Shown one piece after another: positions 9,775 to 20,500 of a stretch of DNA of 64,000 nucleotides (position 1 is the stretch's first letter; every line of letters begins with the position of its first letter). A program made the position numbers and the translations under genes. This DNA is from Chaetorhynchus papuensis (taxonomy: Eukaryota > Chordata > Aves > Passeriformes > Rhipiduridae). The notes under the pieces were generated by a model. It did not search any database, was not told the DNA's origin, and saw only the letters and a program-made list of their open reading frames with translations. The stretch spans positions 618,788 to 682,787 of the forward strand of contig VWYX01000380.1 of NCBI GenBank assembly GCA_013396525.1, written 5' to 3'.

Positions 9775-12700
9775 GTATGAACTTCATGCTGACCTCAATC
9801 TCCTAGATACAGTGAGTGACAGGAACTTGCCTCCTGTAGAGATTGTGCAGAAAAAAATTAAACTGATGTTGGAGAAGCCATCCAATTATAAAGAAAAATA
9901 TTGGGAGAAATTTGATGTCTTCCTCTTTATTTCCCAACTAACCATTTCAACAAAAAAATCTGGCTTGTGCACTGAAATATCATGGGGTAAATATCCTTAT
10001 CCTTGTGACTCAGTCATGTGTGAGCAGCCTCTCAGAAAGGCTCTGAGCCAAAGCAAAGCACAGAGCCTCAGGGATAGCTCCCTCTGATGAGGCAGAGAAA
10101 GCTTAGGCTGTGTGCTCTTCTCACAGAGGATGCCTCTGCTCGTGCAGGCTCATGCACACAGCAAAAGTTAAAGGGATATGGGAGATGGTACTTCTGACCT
10201 TGAAAAATGCAACATCCAGTTCCACTGACTCTGGCTTACTCTGTGTTGGGATTTTTACAGGTAACTGCGCTCTTGGGCTGGGCCAGAACTATCGGGGAAC
10301 AATTAGCCACACCAAGTCTGGGATTGAATGTCAAGTGTGGACAAGCAAATATCCACATATTCCTAAGTAAGTTCATCTCCTGCATACCCCTTAAGAGTTC
10401 TCCAGGGTCTCCTTCCTTCTTAGCCTAACCAGCTTTGTCTCTCATAGATTTAATGCCACCATTTATCCCAACCTCATTGAGAACTACTGCAGGAACCCAG
10501 ACAACAACTCAGAAGGCCCATGGTGCTATACCCGAGACCCAACGGTGGAACGGGAGGAGTGTCCCATCCCCGTGTGTGGTATGCCACAGCACTCCAGAGA
10601 CCCTTTCCCTCACAGCAAAACACTGCACTGAGACTGATACTAAAGCAGTCAAGGAGAGGGTTAAGGAGGGGAATGCTTACATGAACAGAGGCCAGTAGGA
10701 GCAGAGAAGCAGCATCTGAAACAGTAAAGGAGCTGAGGAGGAAAAGTCACTGAGTTGCCCATACACAGTGAACTGTTTTCTCTAGATTATGCTAATCTAA
10801 ATTAAAACCAGTGTCAGCAGTCCCCTGGAATATACTACAATATTGTCTAGTCAGTCACCCCAAAATCCTGGCTCAGTTATCTCTAGTTTGTGACAGCCAT
10901 GAGTCATAATGTTTTTTGGTCTGAATTCCTACCTTTAGGACAAAGTAACTACAGTTTGTGCATGACTGTCTGCCTTAACATTCTCTCCTGTGGAGGTGTG
11001 CAGTTTAACACTCACAATCTCGAGAAAAGAGAAGATGCCCTTCTCTCATCATGGCACTGGACATGGAGGACCATCCCTCTACACTTACACATTCCCATTT
11101 CTCCCCAGTACAGACCTATCTCCCCTGGGGCTTGGCCTCTGTCTCAGAAGGACTGGTAAAGGAGAGAACCTTCTCACAGCAGAATTTTCTCTTCCAAAAA
11201 CAGAGACTAGAAGCAACAACTCTTACAAGTGAAAGTTAGAGGTCAGCAACCATTTTGACATGGGGTATTCTGAAATCTTAAAAGCCATTACCATTGCTCT
11301 GGTCTGCAGAATCTAACAAACTGAGAAGAAATACTGCTCTGCTTTGAGGCCATCAGGCATCTGTACCATCTCTGTTCACCATTTAGTTTCTGGCCTACAG
11401 TAGCTTACACTTACATTTACATGTGCATGGATATAGCAGGATTAGAAAAGCCTTGGTTTTGTGCACAGTTCTTTTATAATCATGTTGACATGGGCCAAAA
11501 AACAGAAGCAGCCTCACTGATTAAGGTGAATGCTACTTGCCCAGTGGCTGTTGTGCACCAGAGTGAATAGTCAAGTGGGGTGTCTCTTCATATGGGGACT
11601 TCCCCTGTGCACAAGAAGGCACCTTGAGGCCAAGCAAGAACAGATTATTGGGTACCCACTCCCTCAGGAAATGCTGCTTAAAACTTGCAGTCATTAGGAC
11701 ACTCACATGAAAAAGTGTAAAAAGTCTTGCAGGGAAATTTTTCACTTATTAGATTTAGAAACATTGGCAAAAGTTAAATTTGCCATTTTAGTAGCATATC
11801 ACAGTAAAAAGCTTCCCCAAATACGGCCTAGTTAAGCATTTGAGAATAAGGTGTTGGAGGACCTAATACAGCAGCATTATGATACCTGAGGCACCCACCC
11901 ACCCCTTGAGCTGATTCTCAGAGATGCCCCAAAAGGGAACACCATATTGTTCCTCATATCCTAGTGACAAAGAGAAGTGTGATGAATAGTGCCAGCCTCA
12001 CTTCACAATACTGCTGGATCACCTCTGACACCGCAATATTTCAGAGGGCCACCACATGCATGGGAACACAATGGGAGCTCCCAAACATAATGGGAGGCCC
12101 CACAGAACTCTAGGCTTTAGTAAAGGGGCTCTGTGCTATTTGCTAACAGCACTTCTGAGTGCATAGCTATGGCTTAAATCACAGCTCTCTGTCTTTCCAG
12201 GTGAAAAAAGAACAACAGTTCCATTTACTCCACGGGCCACATCACCTGCACCAGTGGAGCCTTGCGAACCAGATAAAGGCATGCTTTACACGGGGACCCT
12301 CTCAGTCACCGTGTCTGGAGCTAAGTGTCTGCCATGGAACTCTGAGAAAGCCAAAGAGGTGCTCCATGGAAAACACATTGACCCAGACGTGGAGCTGCAG
12401 GAGAATTACTGTCGGAATCCAGACAGAGATGACGAGGGTGTCTGGTGTGTCACAGATGAACCACCCTACTTTGACTACTGTGATCTGCACTACTGCGGTG
12501 AGAAGTCTGCATAGGTTTGGGTAGGCACACATTTGAGGCAGTGGCAAATAACACCAGGACTAGAATGAAATACTTGGCCTGGGAGGCGTAGATAAGGATG
12601 TATGTGCACCATGCTCACGGTGTCCTGTTTGTCCATATATCACATGTGCTAACCTGCCTTAGGTGCATAGCACTGTTACCTCTCTCAGGTGTTCTCAGAG

Positions 12701-15700
12701 AAAACTCACAGTGGTGGACAAGGCACATTAAAAAGAGCACTGGTGTTTTAAAACATCATTCCTTCATCAGACCCACTGTGTGGGGAAAGGAACATTTACA
12801 TTGCTGATAATCATGGCAACTGCAGTTAAGCCTTTTACCATGTTTGTCTTTCCATCTCTCTCAGACAGCTTGCTAGAGGATGAGAACCAAGAGTCTGAGG
12901 GAATATCAGGACGTTCTACCATTCCTCAGGAGTTCAAAACCTTCTTTGATGACAAAACCTTTGGTTCAGGTGAAGCAGGTGAGCAAACACTCCAGGTACA
13001 CCATGTTTGTAGAAGGGCTGTAGCTTCTTCCTATTCACTGTTCCTCAGAAACCTCAACTAGCCAAATGCTGTTAAAAGCAGGGAAGATACTTAAATTCCT
13101 TGAAGAACTCTCAGAAATCAATACCCAGTTCCAATCATGAAGCTAGTAAGCACTTCCTTCCTAAGATCTTCCAGCTTCACATACTGACTGCAGACAATAG
13201 TTCTGCACTGTGAATCAGGTAGAGTAGCAAAGCCAGATTGCCTGTTCTTTCAGATTGTGGCATTCGTCCTTTATTTGAGAAGCAGAAGGTAACAGACCAA
13301 AGTGAGAAGGAGCTGTTGGATTCCTACATGGGAGGCAGAGTTGTCGGTGGGGATGATGCAGAGGTTGGCAGCTCCCCCTGGTAAGTATTGCCTTTGCATA
13401 GTCTTTTGGAATTGTGTCTTCCTTCTCTTCAGCTCAAGCAGGTAGAAATAAAAAGGCTTTCCTATCTCAGGCAGAATGCACAAATTACGGATCTTAAAGC
13501 TTCTCCAAGTGGTTGACAGAGCAGTACTAAACTTACCTCTTGAATCAAGTATGCAACCACTGGAGAAAGCAAGTGTGTTGGTATGTTTCACCTTCATGTC
13601 TTCCTGTTTCCAGCTTTGCTGGAACACAAAGGAAGAACCTCTTCAGGTGAAAGAAATGGGGTAAATGGCCTACTACCTAGGATATACAGGTCCAGGGAAG
13701 ACTTTCGCTACAGAGCTACTTACGCAGTTTTGTCAGTATAGTGCAATGCTGTTTCCTTCTCACTGCCAATTCTGCACTTTCTGCATGACACCAGGACCCA
13801 TTCAGCCAGCCACATCCTAAGTCCTGCTAAGGCTTCCTTCCTCCTCATCTCTCAGGCAGGTGATGCTCTACAAAAAGTCTCCTCAGGAGCTGCTGTGTGG
13901 TGCCAGCCTCATCAGTGACAGCTGGATCCTGACTGCTGCTCATTGTCTTTTTTATCCACCCTGGGACAAGAACTTAACTACAAATGACTTATTGGTGCGG
14001 ATTGGCAAGCACGTAAGAACAAAGTAAGAGTCTGGATGAAGTGAGAAGGAACCAGGCTTCCTCTTGTAATAATGAAATACTTTGAAGTTGGGCTGTCATT
14101 CAGTATCCAAGGAAGTATTACAGCTAATGTTTCATGCCTCTCAATAACAGGATCTAATGGGGCTCTCATTTGCTGCTCTTGCTGATCCTAAAGGTTAAAG
14201 TCAAAGGGAGCAAGGAAGCCTGAGAAATCTAAAAGGGTGCTCCTATGTAAAGACAGCATTGTCTTGGAGGGTACAAAGCTGAGAGTCTCATGAACTCCAG
14301 AAGACTCTCAGCTGCTACTGTACAGTGAGTTCTTTCCTTCATAACTATTTCAGATATGAAAAGAATAAAGAAAAGATTGCTCTGTTGGATAAAATCATCA
14401 TCCATCCCAAGTACAACTGGAAAGAGAACATGGACCGAGACATTGCACTCATGCACTTAAAGAGACCCATCAGCTTCAGTGACTACATCCATCCTGTCTG
14501 CCTGCCTACCAAAGAGGTTGTGCAGAGGTGAGGAGAAGAGAGAGAGAGAGAAAGAAAAAGATGACTTCTCAAGGCTAATTGTAGCAAGTGCCAAGCGGGA
14601 GAAAGCTGTTGCATTTAATTATACTTGTGCTTCCTTCCACAGGCTGATGCTGGCAGGTTACAAAGGGAGGGTAACTGGTTGGGGAAACTTGAAAGAAACA
14701 TGGGCCACTAACCCCAACAACCTGCCCAAAGTTCTGCAACAGGTCAATTTGCCCATTGTAGACCAAAGTACCTGCAAGGCATCCACCCGAGTTAAAGTCA
14801 CTGACAACATGTTTTGTGCAGGTAAGTAACACTGAAGCCACAGAAGTCAAGGGCTCTGAGCTCCTGGTGTGACTCGGGCAGGAAGGTTACTTTCTGATAA
14901 ATTTGCAAATGCCCTCCACAAAGAATAACTTCCCTATGACAAGAACTTTCTCAGCTCTCAGAAAACGTGAAGGCTGGAGAACTTAAAGCTAGGAATAAAG
15001 TTTGCAACACCAACCTGTGTCAGGCACTAGTCTAATGGCACTAGGTAGCAGCAGCAACTGTTGGAGAACCAAGCACAAATAAAATTATCTTTACACCAGT
15101 GCATGGAACAGTTCAGTGACTTCCTAAATTAAAGGCTGCACACCTATTATCCTATCTACTAGCTTGTCTTAATTGTTTGGAGCCCATTCATACTTATGCA
15201 CACAAATTGTGAAGGCTCCTACCTTCCTAAATCTCTTCTAGCATTGTACCTTTTTTGAGTGAGATGTGGACACAGAATTCAAGTTACCAAGAGACTATGG
15301 ATTGAGGTACCAGTTTATTAGTTCCTGCTGTATTCTTCATTTGTGCAGACTTTATCAGGTCCTAAACACAAGCCTCCAGTGATTTTTGACTAAATTTGTG
15401 CTGCTTGCATCTAAATGCATGCAATTGCTTGAGTTAGGATGGAAACCAATTACAAGAGTGTGCTGAAAAGAGAGAGTTATGGATTCTTTTTCTACACAAC
15501 ATTCTTTGAAATAGCTCAGATGCAGACATACAGAAAAAACAGAGACACGGGGAATGGGAAAATGCAGATACTATCTAGTTCACCAGGAATGAGTGAAATC
15601 CTTTTCTTGATAGTGAGACTTTAGAAAGACAGCTAGGGACAGGAAAAGCAGAACTTAGAGTGACAGGAAGGTGAAAGTGGGAACAACAGTATCTCTGTAG

Positions 15701-17006
15701 TAAACAGAAGAACAGGGAACACAGAATATTACAAATAAGTTTCTAAGACAAGAAAAGCACAGTAGCTCAAGCTACAGCTGTTGTACAGTGTCAGTGCAAT
15801 TGACACTAACAGCAATTCTGATGAAAAAACAGGAATGAGCACAGAGGGTGGATTCAAGAATGTTGCCAAGACAGATGCAGTTAGAATTTTGAATTATGGA
15901 AAACAAAAGTCCAAGAGTTGACAGAAGCAGCAAACAATCTCATGAGTCCCAACACATTTCTGCCATGTATCCCAAAACTTTGAAGAAACCGTGGCCAACA
16001 CCAGCCACTCCCCCTACAGTCAAATGTCCATTTTTCTTGCCTGTAGGTTACAGTCCTGATGACTTAAAGAGAGGAGATGCCTGCGAAGGGGACAGTGGGG
16101 GACCTTTTGTAATGAAGGTATGTTCAACAAGTTTAAGCTTGCAAGACATACAGAGATAGGTTTGTTCTGTGCTGAACTCCATAGTCTAAAAAACAGTAGC
16201 AGAGTGGAGCCACAGCTGAGTGGCTGAAGCAAAGCCATCTCATGCCCAAGGTGAGCAATGGGGACAAATCCTGCAGTCATCCAGCCCCATTTCTATACTG
16301 AGCTCTCAGCATATTGGGAGATCACCTGCAGGACGTATGAGTGATGGCCAATTCTTAACTAGAGATTTAAGAGTAGAGACAAAATGACTCCAACAAACTC
16401 TGTTGGAGATGCCAGTCTGAATCCCAAAGTAGCATCCATCATTAAACAGACTGGGGCACACCCAAGGTTTAGATCTGAGAGGGCAACCAGGCTGCTAAAC
16501 AATCCAGAGCACAAGTCTTATGAGGCATGGCTGAGGAAGCTAGGCTTGTTTAGCCTGGAGAAAAGGAAGCTCAGGGGAGACCTCTTGAAAGGAGGTTATA
16601 GCTAAGGGACAGTCAGCCTCTTCTTCCTCTCAAGCAAAGAACAAGAGAAAATGGCCTCAAGCTGTGCCAAGGGAGATTGAGGTTGGACATCAGAGGAATT
16701 TCTTCACTGAAAGAGTGCACTCAGTGCTGTGGTTTAGTTAACATGGTGGCGTTTGGTCAAAGGTTGGACTTTATCTTGGAAGTCTTTTCCAATCTTAGAA
16801 TCAGAGAATCATTATCAAAATCTCTTGCTCCTTGTGCCAATCCCATTTTTTCTTCACTTTAGAACCCAGATGACAACCGTTGGTATCAAGTGGGAATAGT
16901 TTCATGGGGAGAAGGCTGTGACCGAGATGGCAAATACGGATTTTACACCCACGTATTCCGCCTGAAAAAGTGGATGCGAAAAGTCATCGAAAAGCACGGG
17001 CAATAG
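7355..17006 (+). CDS. F2: Prothrombin (coagulation factor II), 14 coding exons
   Basis: F2 encodes the secreted zymogen of thrombin, which cleaves fibrinogen and activates platelets and factors V, VIII and XIII. Joined exons: 7355-7433, 8336-8499, 9499-9523, 9724-9774, 10261-10366, 10448-10578, 12201-12497, 12865-12978, 13254-13380, 13856-14023, 14354-14527, 14643-14821, 16047-16117, 16863-17006. They give 1830 nt and 609 aa with an unbroken frame and GT-AG introns. Exons 3, 4, 5, 9, 10, 11 and 13 (25, 51, 106, 127, 168, 174, 71 nt) have the sizes of their human counterparts. Domain order is signal, propeptide, Gla, kringle 1, kringle 2, thrombin light chain, trypsin-like protease. The ATG has A at -3 and G at +4. 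All catalytic residues are present, so the gene looks functional. The nearest downstream gene, CKAP5, is convergent and unrelated. Confidence 0.97.
7434..9498 (+). other. F2 introns 1 and 2 (around exon 2)
   Basis: Intron 1 is 7434-8335 and intron 2 is 8500-9498. Both start with GT and end with AG. I see no RNA gene, transposon or extra exon in them. The open frame from 8284 merely extends exon 2 into flanking intron. Confidence 0.6.
10261..12497 (+). CDS. F2: F2 exons 5-7: kringles 1 and 2
   Basis: Exons 5-6 encode kringle 1 (Cys109 to Cys185) and exon 7 encodes the linker and kringle 2 (Cys207 to Cys284). Sequons are seen at N144-A-T and N161-N-S in kringle 1; the human NIT sequon of exon 5 is replaced by ISHT. 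The linker has FTPR197 followed by Ala, matching the thrombin self-cleavage site that releases fragment 1 in human (TPR/S). Kringle 2 binds thrombin exosite II in the human protein. Kringle landmarks NYCRNPD and EGVWC are present. Confidence 0.95.
10579..12200 (+). other. F2 intron 6
   Basis: This 1.6-kb intron separates the kringle 1 and kringle 2 exons. It holds only short random ORFs; no repeat or RNA gene is recognised. Confidence 0.55.
12865..17006 (+). CDS. F2: F2 exons 8-14: thrombin light chain and serine protease domain
   Basis: Exon 8 carries the first factor Xa site ISGR301/S; exon 9 carries the activation site GGR351/VVGG. The catalytic triad is His394 (TAAHC), Asp450 (RDIAL) and Ser555 (GDSGGP), with Asp549 as the S1 specificity residue. 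Cys324 and Cys470 should link light and heavy chains. The 60-loop YPPWDK is intact, with the sequon N404-L-T. Tyr587 (GKYGFY, chymotrypsin position 225) predicts a sodium-activated, fast thrombin. RGD is present at 547-549. The stop is TAG at 17004-17006. Intron 13 contains a CR1 fragment ending about 50 bases before exon 14. Confidence 0.96.
14528..14562 (+). repeat. GA-rich simple repeat after F2 exon 11
   Basis: Directly behind the exon 11 donor is a purine run with an (AG)n core (GAGAGAGAGAGAGAAAGAAAAAG). It is a small microsatellite inside intron 11. Confidence 0.7.
14822..16046 (+). other. F2 intron 12
   Basis: This 1.2-kb intron lies between the autolysis-loop exon and the active-site serine exon. 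I recognise no repeat, RNA gene or additional exon in it. Confidence 0.55.
16460..16813 (+). mobile_element. CR1 LINE fragment in F2 intron 13
   Basis: The segment contains the CR1 signature of GGCTGAGGAAGCTAGGC, a TTTAGCCTGGAGAAAAGGAAGCTC-like block (about 16550-16574), GGGGAGACCTC, AGGAATTTCTTCACTGAAAG and a degraded tail (CTTTTCCAATCTTAGAATCA). It is a 5'-truncated copy in the same orientation as F2. Its 3' end lies only about 50 bases before the exon 14 acceptor. Confidence 0.8.
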
Positions 17007-17131
17007 ATGAAGCATTTACCTTGCTCTCAGTTTTGCCACAATGCTCCACTTAAAAACATAAGTATAGAAGATTCTGAAGTGAAACAGGTTATATCCTTAT
17101 AACTTGACAAAGGAAAGTCTTATCCCTTGAA

Positions 17132-17137
17132 AATAAA
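17132..17137 (+). terminator. F2: F2 polyadenylation signal AATAAA
   Basis: A canonical AATAAA lies 126 bases after the stop codon, giving a short 3' UTR with cleavage expected near 17150-17160. A T-rich stretch (CTTCTTCCTTTTATTATG) follows, as expected of a downstream element. Confidence 0.75.
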
Positions 17138-17159
17138 GGCTCTGAAACCCATCTTCTTC

Positions 17160-20020
17160 CTTTTATTATGCTGAGTTGAATTGCAGTTGGATCTAAATCA
17201 TGACAGTAGCCAGGAGTACCACGGCACTAGCTGTACTACTAATTACCGGTTGTGCTTCAAACAAATTCCCCTCCCTTTCATCAGCTTTCATTCCCATCCC
17301 TTTCAATCACAGATTTTGGACCTCACATACTGGCCTTGTCAGCCACAGCAAGCAAGACTGTGCCCTCATGCACTGTCCCTTTCCTCCCTTCTAGTTTCTG
17401 ACCCATGTATGTACCTGAGATAACCACCCTACAGTACCTGTGGCATTACACAAAACAATGCCAAAGTAAAGCAACTAGAAGCTGTTTTGATCAGATAAAC
17501 ATTGTTCTCAGCTACAACAGCAGGCAATAAATACCAGCACCACTGTGTGCAATTCATTCTACAAAGGAATAACAGCTTGAATACATTAAGCAGCACTTCC
17601 ATTAAGTTCCTACACAGCAGGTGGTGCTGGGTCCTCATTGTGTATTTTCCACCTGCATAGCAAGATTCAGAAGGAAGCAATTCATGCAGTCATTGTCAAA
17701 GCCTCCAAGGTATAGTGCAGGATGCTTCCATGTTTGCTTGTGTTATAAAGGCTGTTAAGGGATCGCTCCAAAAACAGCTTCAGTTTTTCATAAACTCCTC
17801 TTTAGCAGCAATTTTGGACCACTGAGGACCCAGAAGTACAGCAGAAAACACAAATTCTTGACCACGCACTCTGTGTAGCCCAGTTTCCTGCTAAGACAAT
17901 AATGAGATTTGAAAATACTCCTTGCTCCCTATGGCACTATATTCCTAAACTCCTCACTCATAGTGCCATAAAGTCACAGAAACAGGCAACAGTGAAATTA
18001 GTTGTTCTAAAAAAAAAAGTTACTGATCAATTAGTGTCTGGCCACCTCCTTTTAGATGGCTTATTTGGGAACCAACTTGAAGCAGCCCAATTTGATTGCC
18101 CAAATAAAGCATAAAAACCAACCTCTCAAAGAAATCTGAAGAACAAAACCTCAAGAGCTCACATTTCACATCTGTTTAAAGTCATAGATAACCACAGACA
18201 ATGAACACTGAAAATGTTTAGCTCTTCTAATGTTTAAAATTTAAGCCTCACCCCTTCACTACTGTCAAATAATCTGTGACAAAAGAGGGGAACCAGGACC
18301 ATACAGTTTCTGGAGAAAGTCACTGTTCATATTGACTTGTTACAAACAATACAGAGGAATCATTTTTAAAATTCAGTTTAATGTTATTTAAATATTGTCT
18401 GGGCTAAAGGTTAGGCTTTATTAATTTATGTGCACAAGTTTTAGTTCAGAACTCCCAGGATATTGAGTCCAACCAAGCACTACAAAGACACAGGGAAAAA
18501 CTCATTCATAAAAACAACTCTATCTTCTGCTACTCAATTATTCCTGTATTTCACTTTCGATTCAGCTTCAAATTTAAAATACTTTATGCAGGTTTGTAGG
18601 CATTGCTGTTTTAACATCCTGAGCTAATTAACAAATAGTTCTTCAGAATGTCTGCTGAATATGGTCAAGGAACATATGGATTAATTTAAATGTTACTAAA
18701 TTTCAGAGAGCAGCTAGTAATTGAGAGGTAGTGGCAGTAACTCTAGTGTCAGCCAACACAAACTATTCACAAACTGCCCCAGTTTAAGTGCACAAAACCA
18801 CAGCACTTACCAATAAGGGCCAAACCCCAACTTGTAACAGAGCTGTTCCACAAGTGCATGCCCATTTCAGGTTATGAGAGGAGACTGTGACTACTAAATC
18901 GAGGCGGTGGAGCAATGAATGGTGTCATAGCAGTTAACACAGGATGGAGAACGCTCGTGATCACCTGCTCTCACAGTGTGCAAACTCACCATAAGCACCA
19001 AGCAGCATTATGTCAACTGCAACCCCAGCCAGGGGTCCTGTGAAAGGAAGATTTCAGACATTTGCAGAAGCTCTGGCATAGATCCGTTGTACAAGTATTA
19101 ATTTAAAGCCACATTTTTACTGTAATCAGGCAAGACAGTTTCAGTAATGGCCCTTAAGCAGAGACTGCTGGTCCACATAGCAAACAACAAAAGCAGCAGT
19201 TACAAGGAACAGATTAAAATCTAACATATAGGTGTGTTATTTTAAGTCTGCCTGTCCAACTCTTCAATAACTCTGTTCTAGCTATGGAGCAGATGTACAA
19301 TTTATGCTTCACAACCAGTTCTCACATGGAAGTGGTAGTAAGGTGAAAATACATCACCTCCCTAATAGTGTAAGGGCTAGAAAGGATACACAGTGTGTCT
19401 GTCAATCTTCATTATTTGGAGCTTCTGAAAAAGGTTAATCACTCATTAAAAAAAAAGAAGTGGCTACAACTTCTGCAGACTAGCTCTACTTAGGTGTCTT
19501 AGTTACAAAATAGTAGAGATCGCTGACATCTGATGTTTAAGAGCAAAAAGAATGTAGTGAGTGAGGTCTACCTGCATGAGGAACATTGCTTAACCAGATG
19601 AGTTCAGGATAAATGAGTCCATACACCACTGCTAGTCTATTCCATATCAACAGCAGCAGGCTCCCTCCAAGAAAGCTCCTTCAGATGGGACCACACAATC
19701 TGGGTAAAGGCATCACAAGGACTAGATAATTCAAAATAAGCGTTTCAGCAAACTAAATATTCTCAAGTTACAGAAACATATTCCAAAACAAAAAAAAGCA
19801 ACTATATGAAAAATGTACTACTACTCATAGAAGTACGAGTGCAAAGTCTCAGGACTGCACCCACAGACAGTGTATTTCCACTCATCTTCCTTATAGTGTA
19901 TCCAAACCCCAAGGTTCATGTCAGGAATAGCTTAGTTCAGTTTCTAGATGCCCAGTCACTAACATTCAGGAATAGAGAGTGACCTCTAACCAGCAGTCAC
20001 TGCTGTTCCTATAGAGGCTG
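17160..20020. other. Convergent intergenic interval between F2 and CKAP5
   Basis: F2 ends from the left and CKAP5 ends from the right. I see no coding exon, RNA gene or clear transposon. Some of it could be an extended CKAP5 3' UTR: further minus-strand AATAAA motifs exist, for example at 18416-18421. Confidence 0.5.
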
Positions 20021-20037
20021 GTATAGTTAATGCAAAC

Positions 20038-20043
20038 TTTATT
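20038..20043 (-). terminator. CKAP5: Candidate CKAP5 polyadenylation signal
   Basis: TTTATT on the plus strand reads AATAAA on the minus strand, about 460 bases beyond the CKAP5 stop codon (20501-20503). A 3' UTR of that length is reasonable. Other AATAAA motifs further left could serve as distal sites, so the choice is uncertain. Confidence 0.45.
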
Positions 20044-20500
20044 TACAAAAGACACTTAAATTAGTTACTTCATGCCATGTGTCCATACAGAATCAACAGT
20101 TCAAGGATTACATGGAGAAGAATTCACAAAATTAAAAGTGAAATCACTAAAGGTCTTCTAAGAGTTAAGAACTAGGAAAAGATTTTAAAGACAACTTTAC
20201 AAATAAAAACCCCAAGTCATGAGAAACTAGTCTGAGCAAGAGGATGGTTGTTTACAGGTCTGTACACTAAAACTAATACACAGACAGCCTTCTATTGTCA
20301 AAGAGATGCTCGTTGAGAAGCAGATTATGTACAAATACTTGTGCCACAATGACTCAACCCCCCAAAATCCACTGTATTATACATAAACCAGTTTGTATAC
20401 ATCAGGCCTAAACGAGGCCATTTAACTATGAAGACTGCTAGTTTAGTAAACTAAAGCTGAAGACAGCCCCAAGCAACAGCGATACCGTCTCTTTGCATCT

